64,000 bases of DNA from Solibacillus isronensis (GTDB taxonomy: Bacteria; Bacillota; Bacilli; Bacillales_A; Planococcaceae), in assembly GCF_900168685.1 (NCBI RefSeq), contig NZ_FVZN01000014.1:930001-994000 (forward strand), written 5' to 3'. The translations under genes and the position numbers were made by a program. Below are positions 41,436 to 50,198 of this stretch, piece after piece. Within the stretch, counting starts at the first letter, position 1. The number at the start of each line of letters is the position of its first letter. The notes under the pieces are model-generated. The model was given only the letters and a program-made list of their open reading frames with translations, did no database searches and had not been told where the DNA came from.

Positions 41436-42896
41436 TTAACGATAAGGAAGAAGCTTAATAACTTTCGTTGCTGTGTTTTTTACGAATGTTGCGTCATGCT
41501 CCACAAATAACAAAGTTGGTTTAAATTGAGCGATCATTTTTTCGATCTGTTGCTGGTTAAAAACATCCAAATAGTTGAGCGGTTCATCCCAAATATAAAA
41601 TTCTGCTTCGAGTCCGAGCGACTTTGAAAATTCGACTTTCTTTTGCTGACCCATGCTCATCTTTTCGATTGGTACTTGAAAAACATCACGGTTAAATCCT
41701 AAAATACGTAAATTGTTCAAAAACAATGTGTAGTTGATTTGCTGCTCAAAGGCAAAGTCTTTTAACATCCCCCGATTATCCTCATAATTTTGGCGGATAA
41801 CACTTGTGGTCAACCCTTGTGGCATAATCATTTCGCCGTCTACAGTACCGGGAAATGTACCTTGTAAATATTGAAGAAGTGATGATTTACCACTGCCATT
41901 CGGTCCGACAATGGCAACTTGCTCCCCTTGAAAAATTTCAAATGAAATGGGTTGGAACAGCGGTTGATCATTGTAGCTCAACGTAAGGTTTTTCACGCGA
42001 AGTACAGGGTTCCGATGTTTAAAATGACAGTTAATCGTCAAATCGTTTATTGTTTCAATATTTTTCAGCAACTTCGTTTTATCCTCAATTTTTTCCTGTG
42101 TGCGTTTTTCGATTGCTTTTGCACGTTTATTCATACGCTTTGCAATGGCATTTCCGAACGGATCATTACCTGAAGGCTTTTCACGCTGCGCGGCCCAGTT
42201 AGACTTTTCGCGAGCCGTTTTTTGCAGTCGGTTGATTTCAGTGTTTAATGAGCGATTTTGTTCGAGTTCAAATTCGTCCTGCAGCTTCTTCTGCTGTTCA
42301 TAGATTGAAAAATTTCCTTTGTATAGGCTAAGCTGGCTTTTTTCAATCGCCAAAATATGTGTAACCACTTCATCGATAAATTGTCGGTCATGACTGACGA
42401 CGATAAAGCCTTTTTTCTTTTTCAAATAGTTCGCAACGATGGATCGGCCTTTCATATCGAGGTGATTCGTCGGTTCGTCGAGAAGCAGAAAACGGTTATC
42501 CTCACAGAAGACAGCAGCAAGCATTACTTTTGTTTGTTCGCCGCCTGACAATTGCTCAAAGGGCATCCATATCAACGATGGATCGAGCGACAAAAGCTGG
42601 CATTCCCGCTCGAGCTTCCATAACTCAACTGGCATTACTTCGTCAATCGCATAATACGTACTAACTTTCGGTTCACGAATAGCAAGGGGGAAATAATGAA
42701 ATCCTTCATCACTTGTTACTGTTCCGTTATATGGTAATTTGTTTTGCAGCAAATGAAGCAAAGTTGTTTTTCCACGACCATTACGGCCGATTAGACCAAG
42801 TTTCCAAGTATTATCGATCGTCATGTTAATGTTTTTAAATAATGGTTCTTCGAGTAAATCATAGCTAAATGATACATTTTTCATTTCTATTGGCAT
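41436..42896 (-). CDS. Lsa-type ABC-F ribosomal protection protein
   Basis: Twin ATP-binding cassette protein without membrane domains, ABC-F class. It closely follows the Lsa pattern: IGRNGRGKTTLL and VGPNGSGKSSLL as Walker A, LSGGEQTKVML and MSMGQQKKVEF as signatures, DEPTNHLD and DEPLNYLD as Walker B, with a long charged interdomain linker (about residues 205-305) that reaches the peptidyl transferase centre. Lsa proteins dislodge lincosamides, streptogramin A and pleuromutilins; the substrate here is inferred. ATG 42896 has GGAGGT seven bases upstream on the reverse strand. Length 486. A leader with attenuator features precedes it. Confidence 0.88.
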   Translation of the reverse strand: MPIEMKNVSFSYDLLEEPLFKNINMTIDNTWKLGLIGRNGRGKTTLLHLLQNKLPYNGTVTSDEGFHYFPLAIREPKVSTYYAIDEVMPVELWKLERECQLLSLDPSLIWMPFEQLSGGEQTKVMLAAVFCEDNRFLLLDEPTNHLDMKGRSIVANYLKKKKGFIVVSHDRQFIDEVVTHILAIEKSQLSLYKGNFSIYEQQKKLQDEFELEQNRSLNTEINRLQKTAREKSNWAAQREKPSGNDPFGNAIAKRMNKRAKAIEKRTQEKIEDKTKLLKNIETINDLTINCHFKHRNPVLRVKNLTLSYNDQPLFQPISFEIFQGEQVAIVGPNGSGKSSLLQYLQGTFPGTVDGEMIMPQGLTTSVIRQNYEDNRGMLKDFAFEQQINYTLFLNNLRILGFNRDVFQVPIEKMSMGQQKKVEFSKSLGLEAEFYIWDEPLNYLDVFNQQQIEKMIAQFKPTLLFVEHDATFVKNTATKVIKLLPYR

Positions 42897-43138
42897 AATG
42901 CATACCTCCAAATTTCGATTTGAAAGTATACGCATTCACAAAGAATATTTATATATAAAAAATCCTTCTGAAAAAGTCAGAAGGATTAGTAATCATACGT
43001 AAATAAGCCTTTAAGTTCGCTAAAGGAGTATAAATGGGCAGACTAATCCTATTTTATGTGAAAATGCGTATACATTTTTACGTGTAAAATAGAATTATTT
43101 ATCCATCAGCCATTCATCTTCCTTTCCAGTAAATTACT
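42897..43138 (-). promoter_or_regulatory. Attenuator leader of the ABC-F gene with short uORF
   Basis: On the reverse strand a promoter (TTGAAT, 17 bases, CATACT, around 43145-43172) is followed by a short uORF: AAAGGAAG, then ATG-GCT-GAT-GGA-TAA (43113-43099); two other 3-codon frames overlap it. Next come three competing segments: TAAAATAG (43085-43092) can pair with CTATTTTA (43049-43056); ACTAATCCT (43042-43050) can pair with AGGATTAGT (42982-42990); and AATCCTTCTG (42961-42970) pairs with CAGAAGGATT (42978-42987), a terminator with a T-run. This is the anti-antiterminator, antiterminator, terminator layout of drug-sensing leaders, in which a stalled ribosome on the uORF permits read-through. 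Confidence 0.75.
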
Positions 43139-43300
43139 AGTAGTATGCCATAGATTTTTTGGGAATTCAACCTTTTCTTAATTGATCAAACATCTCGTAA
43201 AGGAAATCGTAAAATGAGTACATCTCATTTTAATAAACAAATAATAAAAATGTTTACAAATAACATAACATATATTATAAATGTTATGGAGGTGATATTT

Positions 43301-44026
43301 TTGGAAATTCAAAATATTTCAACGGAAGTAATTATAAAAGGTTATGAAATGAAACAGGAATGTTATCAATGTTTGTTTTGTAAACAGTCCTATCATTTAG
43401 ATGAAGTCTTTCCATATGACAATCGTTTTCTGACAGCAGAAGGCATGATTAAAAAACATATTGAGCTTGCACATATTTCACCATTTCACGCTTTGCTTGC
43501 TTTAGATAAAAAAGTAAGCGGATTATCAGATGTTCAAATTGAAATGATGCAGCATTTTTTCGAAGGCAAAACCGACCAGGAAATTGTAAATGACAGCAAT
43601 GTGTCGAGTGTATCAACAGTTCGCCAGCATCGCTTTAAACTTCGCGAAAAGGAAAAACAGGCGAAAATTTTTGTTGCTCTTATGCAGCTAATGAAAAACC
43701 CTGAACACTATCAAATACATAAAGGGGCGAGACAAGTGGACGAACGTTATAGTATTGAACAGAACGAACGGGAAAAAGTTCTGACTACCTATTTTAAAAA
43801 CGGGTTGGATGCGGGGATTGAAACGATTCCAAGTAAGGAAAAGAAAAAGCTTATTATCCTTCAGCATATTTTAAAACGTTTTGAAGCAGGGAAGCACTAC
43901 CATGAAAAAGAAGTAAATGAAATTTTAAAGACTGTCCATGATGATTTTGTATCACTGCGCCGTCATCTGATTGAGTACGGCTTTATGGAGCGGAGCGACG
44001 ATGGTTCCGAGTACTGGGTGAAATGA
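43301..44026 (+). CDS. DUF2087 transcriptional regulator with zinc-finger-like N-terminus
   Basis: Predicted regulator, 241 residues. The N-terminal C-x2-C (CYQCLFC) with a later H-x4-H (KKHIELAH) suggests a small zinc-binding module (about 18-55). A LuxR-like helix-turn-helix follows (about 75-125; LSDVQIEMMQHFFEGKTDQEIV), then a C-terminal DUF2087 domain (about 165-240; ILKRFEAGKHYHEKEVNEIL, DFVSLRRHLIEYGFM). The start is TTG 43301, directly behind GGAGGTGATATT, a near-perfect ribosome site. The next gene (DUF6176) begins 16 bases downstream. Target genes are unknown; the divergent ABC-F gene is a candidate. Confidence 0.8.
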   Translation: MEIQNISTEVIIKGYEMKQECYQCLFCKQSYHLDEVFPYDNRFLTAEGMIKKHIELAHISPFHALLALDKKVSGLSDVQIEMMQHFFEGKTDQEIVNDSNVSSVSTVRQHRFKLREKEKQAKIFVALMQLMKNPEHYQIHKGARQVDERYSIEQNEREKVLTTYFKNGLDAGIETIPSKEKKKLIILQHILKRFEAGKHYHEKEVNEILKTVHDDFVSLRRHLIEYGFMERSDDGSEYWVK

Positions 44027-44041
44027 TAAGTAGGTCATTCA

Positions 44042-44389
44042 ATGAAGGTGGAGCTGACAAGATATCGTGTAAAAGCCGGGAAAACTTCTAAAGTAAAAGA
44101 GTGGATGGAATTTTTAAATGATTATATGGAAGAAGTTCTCGTAACACTTGAGGGAGAGAAGATGTATGTGGAAACGATTTTTCACGAAAATTTGAATGGT
44201 GAAGAATATTTATACTGGTATTCGGTGCAAGGAAACGGTGGGGTGGATGTAGATGATTCTACCCATTGGATTGATAAAAAACATCTGGAATACTGGGATG
44301 AATGCATCGATGAAAGTTTTAGTTCCATTGATCTGAAAACAGAAGCTGTAATGATTCCTGAAAAAGTGCGGGCGAGTATGAATTATTAA
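44042..44389 (+). CDS. DUF6176 family protein
   Basis: Small 115-residue protein of the DUF6176 type, with a ferredoxin-like (dimeric alpha/beta barrel) look: ELTRYRVKAGKTSKVKEWM at the start and a repeated beta pattern through YVETIFHE and YLYWYSVQG. No catalytic motif is known. Short spacing suggests co-transcription with the upstream regulator gene. Confidence 0.7.
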   Translation: MKVELTRYRVKAGKTSKVKEWMEFLNDYMEEVLVTLEGEKMYVETIFHENLNGEEYLYWYSVQGNGGVDVDDSTHWIDKKHLEYWDECIDESFSSIDLKTEAVMIPEKVRASMNY

Positions 44390-44603
44390 TGAAACCGTAA
44401 TGTTAGGAAAATTAATTTTCTGAAAACTATATTCTATTTTGATAGTATTTAATAAAATACATTCATTTTCGTCCTTTAAACGAGAAAACCAACTAAATTT
44501 ATACGATTATCTTAATCTTAAACAAAATACTTGTATTATAGTACTAAAATATTATATTATATCCCTATTGATAAACTTGGTTTTAATAATAGGAGGAATT
44601 ATT

Positions 44604-45653
44604 TTGTTGCAAATGGCAATTACGGGTATCCTTTGTGGTGCTCTTTTAGGTTTTGTGATGCAACGTGGACGTTTCTGTTTAACAGGCGGTTTCCGTGATA
44701 TGTACATCGCAAAAGATAATCGTATGTTTTATGCTTTACTAGTAGCCATTGCAGTTCAAGCGGTAGGTGTATTCCTACTAATTGAGGCAGGGGCGTTTGA
44801 ATATACAGCAGGTCAGTTCCCATTATGGGCAACGATTGCAGGCGCATTTATTTTCGGTATCGGGATTATTTTTGCAGGTGGCTGTGCGACAGGTACTTGG
44901 TATCGTGCAGGTGAAGGCTTAATCGGTAGCTGGATCGCATTGGCATTTTACATGTTAATGGCAGCTGTTATGAAATCAGGTCCATTAGCACAATTTACAG
45001 TTGATGCACGTACACCGGTAGTAGGTACTGATTCAATTGCCGATACATTTGGCATTAATGTTTGGTTTTTAGTCATTCCGTTTGTAGCATTGGTGGCATT
45101 CATTGTTTACCGTGAATTACGCAAACCACGTGTGAAAATTCCAGGCTTGAAACCTAAGAAAACAGGCTTGGCACATATTTTATTCGAAAAACGCTGGAAT
45201 CCATATGTGACAGCAACTTTAATCGGTTTAATCGCAACATTGGCTTGGCCGTTAAGTGCTGCATCAGGACGTATTTTCGGTTTAGGGATTACAACTCCTT
45301 CAGCAAATATTCTTCAGTTTTTAGTAACTGGGGATTTAGATATCATTAACTGGGGTGTATTCCTTGTAATGGGTATTTTATTCGGTTCTTACTTCGCTGC
45401 TAAAATGAGCGGTGAATTCCGTTTACGTACACCAGATACAAAAACAGTTGTAAGAAGCTCTGCAGGCGGTATCTTAATGGGATTCGGCGCAAGTCTTGCA
45501 GGCGGCTGTTCAATCGGGAACGGTCTTGTAATGACATCAATGATGACTTGGTCAGGTTGGGTAGCTTTACTATTTATGATTTTGGGTACTTGGACAGCAT
45601 CGTATTTCGTATTTGTGCGTCCATCAAAAAAACGTGCAACAGCGCGTGCTTAA
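44604..45653 (+). CDS. tsuA: YeeE/YedE thiosulfate transporter TsuA
   Basis: Integral membrane protein (349 residues, about nine to ten helices) of the YeeE/YedE family that takes up thiosulfate through conserved cysteines. The family cysteine motifs are QRGRFCLTGG, FAGGCATGTWYRAGEG and LAGGCSIGNGL. The start is TTG 44604 because AGGAGG lies seven bases upstream; the long upstream reading from 44439 is AT-rich and lacks support. A tusA-like gene follows after 13 bases, the normal partner. Confidence 0.88.
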   Translation: MLQMAITGILCGALLGFVMQRGRFCLTGGFRDMYIAKDNRMFYALLVAIAVQAVGVFLLIEAGAFEYTAGQFPLWATIAGAFIFGIGIIFAGGCATGTWYRAGEGLIGSWIALAFYMLMAAVMKSGPLAQFTVDARTPVVGTDSIADTFGINVWFLVIPFVALVAFIVYRELRKPRVKIPGLKPKKTGLAHILFEKRWNPYVTATLIGLIATLAWPLSAASGRIFGLGITTPSANILQFLVTGDLDIINWGVFLVMGILFGSYFAAKMSGEFRLRTPDTKTVVRSSAGGILMGFGASLAGGCSIGNGLVMTSMMTWSGWVALLFMILGTWTASYFVFVRPSKKRATARA

Positions 45654-45666
45654 GGAGAGAATTTAA

Positions 45667-45891
45667 ATGAAAAAAACATTAGAAGTATTAGGTATGGTTT
45701 GTCCGTTTCCGTTAATCGAAGCAAAAGAAGCAATTAAAGAGTTAAACACAGGCGATGAGCTGGAAGTACAATTCGACTGTACTCAAGGTACGGAATCAAT
45801 TCCACGCTGGGCAGCAGAAGACGGCCATGAAGTAACGAACTATGAGCAATTAGGCGAAGCTTCTTGGACAATTACAATCAAGAAAAAATAA
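45667..45891 (+). CDS. TusA-like sulfur carrier (YeeD-type)
   Basis: A 74-residue sulfurtransferase of the TusA/YeeD family. The persulfide cysteine lies in MVCPFPLIEAKEA (CPxP). It probably accepts sulfur from thiosulfate entering through the adjacent TsuA. AAGGAGAGA precedes ATG 45667. The rhodanese encoded at 57177 could supply the next step, but it is 11 kb away. Confidence 0.9.
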   Translation: MKKTLEVLGMVCPFPLIEAKEAIKELNTGDELEVQFDCTQGTESIPRWAAEDGHEVTNYEQLGEASWTITIKKK

Positions 45892-45905
45892 TTTCTGAGT
45901 TACAG

Positions 45906-45938
45906 ACAGCATCTCGATTTTTGAGGTGCTGTTTTTTT
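45906..45938 (+). terminator. Terminator of tsuA-tusA
   Basis: ACAGCATCTC/GAGGTGCTGT stem followed by T7. Confidence 0.9.
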
Positions 45939-46012
45939 ATTGGGGTGATAGGCTAGATAGGAGCGTTACATATTACCCGACACTATTGATTGTGAGATCT
46001 TATTTTAATAAG

Positions 46013-46351
46013 CTATTAAGGCAAATTAAGATTTTATAGAAAATGCCAGGGCTTTTATTAGAATATTCGAGGGAGTTATTAGAAAGCTCGGAAGGATATT
46101 AGAAGATTGAACAAAGAAATTAGAATATAGCGTGCCGATGACTAAGGAATTGTTAGGGAAGTACTTAGCTTCGGCATTTATTAGAACAATTCAGTGGTTT
46201 ATTAGAAAAAGTCAGAGTAATATTAGAAGATCCCGCGATGATATTAGAACATTCCCCCTACTTATTGGAAGAACTGGGAGATATATTAGAAAATCGCAAT
46301 TTTATTTGAACAAATAAAATTATATTAGAAGATTTCCAATTATATTAGAAA
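46013..46351 (+). repeat. Array C: phased ATTAGAA repeats, up to 17 units
   Basis: Clear units start at 46057, 46078, 46098, 46119, 46180, 46201, 46222, 46243, 46264, 46285, 46304, 46324 and 46344; degenerate ones at 46015, 46036, about 46140 and about 46160 keep the phase. Spacings are 20-21 throughout, except 19, 20, 20 in the last three. The end cassette (about 46281-46330) matches array A at about 88% over 49 bases. The array fills the space between the tusA terminator and the 3' end of a convergent LysR gene. Confidence 0.88.
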
Positions 46352-46414
46352 ATCTCCCCACGACACAACCCTTCATCTCTTAATAAAAGACAAAAGGGAC
46401 TAATGGATAGCCCC

Positions 46415-47332
46415 TTACAATGAATTAGCAGACAAAGCCAACTGATAATTTGTCAGCGCAGGCTTTAATAAATCAAGAAACGCTTTAAAAGCAGGTGATT
46501 GCTGGCGCTCCTTCTGATAGATCAGCAACGTTTCTCTTTCAAGAATAGGGTGCTGAATGATATGAGCCTGCAGTTTGTCGGACGCATGTAAATCAAACAA
46601 TGTTTTTGCTACTATCGTTCCGCCAAGGCCTTGCTCGACAAACTGAAAAATAGCAGGAATGCTTGATGTTTCAAACTTAGGTTCGACCGTTAACTTATCC
46701 AATTTTGCTGCTGCATTTAATATCCGCCGGCAAAGATGAGCATTTGAAAACAAAACAAGTGGTTCATTTAAAATGTGGCGCAATTGGACAGGCTCTTCAA
46801 AATGAGTAGTAGTATCTTTTCTTTCTACATAACAGAACTTTTCAGTATATAAAGGAATCTCAACAAACTGTTCATCGTAGTTTTCGATCAGTGGTGAAAA
46901 CGAAAAACCGAAATCGATTGAATTGTTCTTTAATAATGAATGAATATCTTCACCGGAAGTAACCGTTACTTGTATATGCGGATATTTATGCATGAACTTT
47001 AATACTAAATCTGACACAATATTAGTCAGTTCACCAGGCAATGCGCCGACACGGAGAATCCCTTTTTCAAGTGAAGCCAATTGCTGCATTTGCATTTTAG
47101 TTGTATGCAATGTTTGAAATATCGTTTGTGCTTGGCGATAGAGGATTTGACCGGCTTCCGTAAGGGTGATTTTCTTACCAATCCGGTTAAACAAAGGAGT
47201 ATTCACTTCATTTTCAAGCACTTTTATTTGCTGGCTTAAAGTTGGCTGTGCAATATTAAGTCGTTCAGCCGCTCGAGTAAATTGCATTTCCTCACATAAC
47301 ATTAAAAAGTATTCTAACTGTCGTAACTCCAT
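46415..47332 (-). CDS. LysR-family transcriptional regulator
   Basis: Typical LTTR, 305 residues: N-terminal winged helix (1-60; MELRQLEYFLMLCEEMQFTRAAERL, LNIAQPTLSQQIKVLE) and effector domain (about 90-295). The pattern resembles the CynR/CcpC-like group; the effector is unknown. The reverse-strand start follows GAGGCG. It diverges from the PBP gene at 47508; a perfect-arm palindrome at 47351-47365 in the shared upstream region is a likely binding site. Confidence 0.88.
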   Translation of the reverse strand: MELRQLEYFLMLCEEMQFTRAAERLNIAQPTLSQQIKVLENEVNTPLFNRIGKKITLTEAGQILYRQAQTIFQTLHTTKMQMQQLASLEKGILRVGALPGELTNIVSDLVLKFMHKYPHIQVTVTSGEDIHSLLKNNSIDFGFSFSPLIENYDEQFVEIPLYTEKFCYVERKDTTTHFEEPVQLRHILNEPLVLFSNAHLCRRILNAAAKLDKLTVEPKFETSSIPAIFQFVEQGLGGTIVAKTLFDLHASDKLQAHIIQHPILERETLLIYQKERQQSPAFKAFLDLLKPALTNYQLALSANSL

Positions 47333-47350
47333 AGAAAACGCCTCACTTTT

Positions 47351-47365
47351 ATAGTTATAAACTAT
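47351..47365. promoter_or_regulatory. LysR-type palindrome
   Basis: ATAGTT-ATA-AACTAT, a 6-bp perfect inverted repeat with the T-N11-A form of LTTR boxes, 19 bases before the LysR start codon. Confidence 0.6.
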
Positions 47366-47507
47366 TATATGTACTGTTTATATAATTAATATCTATTGTA
47401 AGGTAGAACAATATAAATAGAAAGGGGGTGTAATTTCTCTGTTCGACTCACAGCTGCTCGAATAGAAATTCCCTTTTATTCATAACGTGAATATTGAGGT
47501 GAATTTT

Positions 47508-49427
47508 TTGAAGTGGATTTCAACTATTTCCAAAAAAAGATTGAGGCTAATCTTTACTGCTTTTATTCTTTTCGGAGTCATTGTTTTTTTAAGACTGTTT
47601 TATGTGCAAATTATTCAGCATGATAAACTCACGGAACTTGCCAAAACGAATTGGGATCGGGAAATTCCGTTTACTTCAGAGCGCGGAGAAATTACGGATC
47701 GAAACGGTAAACTTATTGTTACGAATGAATTAGCGCCAACACTTTATTTTATGCCAACACAGAATGATAATATTGAAGATGCTGCCAATCAGATTGCAGC
47801 GGTACTTAATTTGGATGCGAAAAAATTATACGAAAAAATGAATTCAAAAAGTTATCTCGTCAAACTTGCACCGGAAGCGAAAAATATTTCATACGAACAA
47901 GCCGTTAAAATTCAGGAATTGAAAATTGACGGACTATATAGTGGTGTGGACTATGACAGGAGTTATCCGTACGGAAATTTGCTATCTCGACTAGTCGGAT
48001 TTACAGGGTATGATTCGCAGGGCCTTGCAGGAATTGAATATCAATATGATAAACTTTTGACTTCTAAAGATGCAGCGATCAAGTTGTTTACTGATGCAAA
48101 GGGGAAGGCATTACCTCATGTGAATGATGAATGGCGTGAAGGGAAGCAAGGAGCAACGGTAGGCTTAACAATTGATGTGGAAGTACAGAAAGTAATTGAA
48201 CGAGAACTGTCTCAAGCTATGACAAAATATAATGCTAAACAGGCACTGGCAATTGCGATGAATCCTAAAACAGGGGAGATTTTAGCTCTTTCTTCATATC
48301 CTACATACGATCCTTCTAAGTTTGAAGAAGTAGAATCATCTATTTATAACCGGAACTTGCCGGTGTGGATGACATATGAGCCGGGGTCAACCTTTAAAAT
48401 TATTACACTGAGTGCTGCCGTTGAAGAAAAGGTAGTGGATCTGGAAAAAGATACTTTTTTTGATAAAGGTTATACGATGGTGGAAGGAGTAAGACTTCGC
48501 TGTTGGAAACGTGAGGGTCATGGAGAGGAAACGTTTTTACAAGTGGTGGAAAATTCCTGTAACCCAGGATTTATCGAACTAGGACAGCGAGTAGGTGCTG
48601 AAAAGTTAATGAAGTACATTAAGGATTTTGGATTTGGTAAAACAACCGGTTCTAATATTGCCGGAGAAGCGTCAGGTATTTTATTTTCCGAAGAGGCATT
48701 TGGACCGGTCGAACATGCCACCACATCTTTTGGGCAAGGTATATCTGTGACGCCTATTCAACAAGTTCAAGCAGTTTCTGCAGCTGTAAATGGTGGAAAA
48801 CTTTATACGCCATATGTTGTTTCAAAAGTATACAACCCGGAAAGTGGAGAAGTGGTTATAGAAAATAAGCCAACATTAAAACGCAATGTAATCAGTGAGG
48901 AAACTTCTAAGATAGTAAGAGATGCGCTGGAGTCTGTTGTAGCAAATGGGTCTGGGCGGGCTGCATATCGGGATGGACTTCGCATTGGCGGGAAAACGGG
49001 TACTGCCCAAAAAGTAGAAAACGGACGCTATAAGGATGGGGACTATATCGTATCATTTATAGGTTTTGCACCAGCAAATGATCCTGAAGTTGTCGTATAT
49101 GTAGCGGTTGACAGTCCAAAAGGGGAAACAGTGTTCGGCAGTACAATTGTAGCGCCGATTGTTGGGCAGATTATTGAAGATATTGCACCTATTTTGGGGT
49201 TTGAAAAAGATCGTGAAGGCCAACTGGAAAAGCAATATCGCTGGGGTGATGAATTGACGGAGCGCGTACCTGATTTAGTAGGTGTATCTGTTAATGAAAT
49301 TATGGAGATGGAATATCCTTATCAAATTGAAGTTCATGGAGAAGGCGAGACAGTAAAAGCGCAGTTGCCGGAGCCGGAAAGTGTATTAGAATTAGATGGT
49401 ACTATTCACCTTTATTTAGAAAAATAA
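47508..49427 (+). CDS. SpoVD-like class B penicillin-binding protein
   Basis: Monofunctional transpeptidase with a short cytoplasmic tail, a membrane anchor (about 12-32), a PBP dimer domain and a transpeptidase domain with EPGSTFKIIT (SxxK), NSCNPGF (SxN) and GGKTGTAQK (KTG), then one PASTA domain (about 578-639; RVPDLVGVSVNEIMEMEYPY). One PASTA and 639 residues fit SpoVD (spore cortex) better than PBP2B (two PASTA). It is not in an mra/mur cluster, so it is an orphan copy; a resistance or sporulation role is possible. The start is TTG 47508, behind GAGGTGA. Confidence 0.88.
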   Translation: MKWISTISKKRLRLIFTAFILFGVIVFLRLFYVQIIQHDKLTELAKTNWDREIPFTSERGEITDRNGKLIVTNELAPTLYFMPTQNDNIEDAANQIAAVLNLDAKKLYEKMNSKSYLVKLAPEAKNISYEQAVKIQELKIDGLYSGVDYDRSYPYGNLLSRLVGFTGYDSQGLAGIEYQYDKLLTSKDAAIKLFTDAKGKALPHVNDEWREGKQGATVGLTIDVEVQKVIERELSQAMTKYNAKQALAIAMNPKTGEILALSSYPTYDPSKFEEVESSIYNRNLPVWMTYEPGSTFKIITLSAAVEEKVVDLEKDTFFDKGYTMVEGVRLRCWKREGHGEETFLQVVENSCNPGFIELGQRVGAEKLMKYIKDFGFGKTTGSNIAGEASGILFSEEAFGPVEHATTSFGQGISVTPIQQVQAVSAAVNGGKLYTPYVVSKVYNPESGEVVIENKPTLKRNVISEETSKIVRDALESVVANGSGRAAYRDGLRIGGKTGTAQKVENGRYKDGDYIVSFIGFAPANDPEVVVYVAVDSPKGETVFGSTIVAPIVGQIIEDIAPILGFEKDREGQLEKQYRWGDELTERVPDLVGVSVNEIMEMEYPYQIEVHGEGETVKAQLPEPESVLELDGTIHLYLEK

Positions 49428-49444
49428 TATCAAAATTGTTGAAG

Positions 49445-49482
49445 AACAACCATTTCCTCAAGAGCAAATGGTTGTTTTTTTG
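49445..49482 (+). terminator. Terminator after the PBP gene
   Basis: AACAACCATTT/AAATGGTTGTT stem followed by T-run. Confidence 0.88.
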
Positions 49483-49490
49483 TACATTTT

Positions 49491-50186
49491 TTAATGTGCT
49501 ATCATCTCGTGTGCAATCTCATGGCCATCCATATTTGAAGGGTAATAGGTTGGCCAATTCGATACTTCTTTTAATAAGGCTTCACGATCATCCCCCCAGT
49601 AGATGTGGTAATGCCCTGATTTTTGAGGTGCGATAATATGGTCACTGAACTGAACATAAGCCGGGACGCCTGTTTCATCGCCGATATGTTTGAAAATAAA
49701 CCGGACCCCACGATTACCTTTTTCGTAGGTTAAAATTTCATAACCATCATATGCGTATTCTCCTTTATGCGCGTGACCATGATCATAAAATGTAATAAAG
49801 CGATCTTCAATGACAATACGGTCCGTAGTTGTCTTATAGCCAGTCTCATAATAAGATCTAATATCCTCAGATGTTTGGCTATCATCTTGGGAAGCCTTAT
49901 GTTCAAATACTTCATCCAAAGTACCATCTTGCAAATAAGGGTAGACCGATTGCCAGTCGCCGCTCCAATCGCTTAATGGTCTGTCCTGTACTTCTTCGTC
50001 TTCAAAATAACCGTTATAAATTTTTTCCTGTTTCTCATTAGGTTCATGTTGATGATCATGCTCATGAGCCTTTTCTTCTGTTACATCATCCGCAGTTGCA
50101 TTGACCTCTTCTTTAGAATTTTCAGCACAACCAACGAGGATAAAGCCAAATGCTAACATACTTATCCAATTTAATTTCCTTTTCAT
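49491..50186 (-). CDS. zinT: ZinT-family zinc-binding lipoprotein
   Basis: Lipoprotein (lipobox LVGC, Cys20) with a short His/Glu-rich linker (EKAHEHDHQHEPNEKQ, residues about 38-53) followed by a ZinT/YodA calycin-like domain (about 55-231) with the metal histidines in FYDHGHAHKGEY, KSGHYHIYWGD and GHEIAHEMIAH. ZinT proteins bind zinc outside the membrane and hand it to ZnuA/AdcA-type transporters. The start has AGGAGGTAAG. The promoter is flanked by two Zur-box-like palindromes, so it should be expressed under zinc starvation. Confidence 0.9.
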   Translation of the reverse strand: MKRKLNWISMLAFGFILVGCAENSKEEVNATADDVTEEKAHEHDHQHEPNEKQEKIYNGYFEDEEVQDRPLSDWSGDWQSVYPYLQDGTLDEVFEHKASQDDSQTSEDIRSYYETGYKTTTDRIVIEDRFITFYDHGHAHKGEYAYDGYEILTYEKGNRGVRFIFKHIGDETGVPAYVQFSDHIIAPQKSGHYHIYWGDDREALLKEVSNWPTYYPSNMDGHEIAHEMIAH

Positions 50187-50198
50187 AACTTACCTCCT

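Noticed and set aside
46132-46317. A 61-codon frame through array C, also seven-residue periodic (FIRTIQW, FIRKSQS)
   Set aside because: No ribosome site, a different frame of the motif from array A, and arrays B and D give no such frame. The constraint is on DNA spacing, not on a protein.
46013-46351. CRISPR array
   Set aside because: Repeats are 7-10 bases and spacers about 12-14 bases, repeats are degenerate, and no cas genes lie near.
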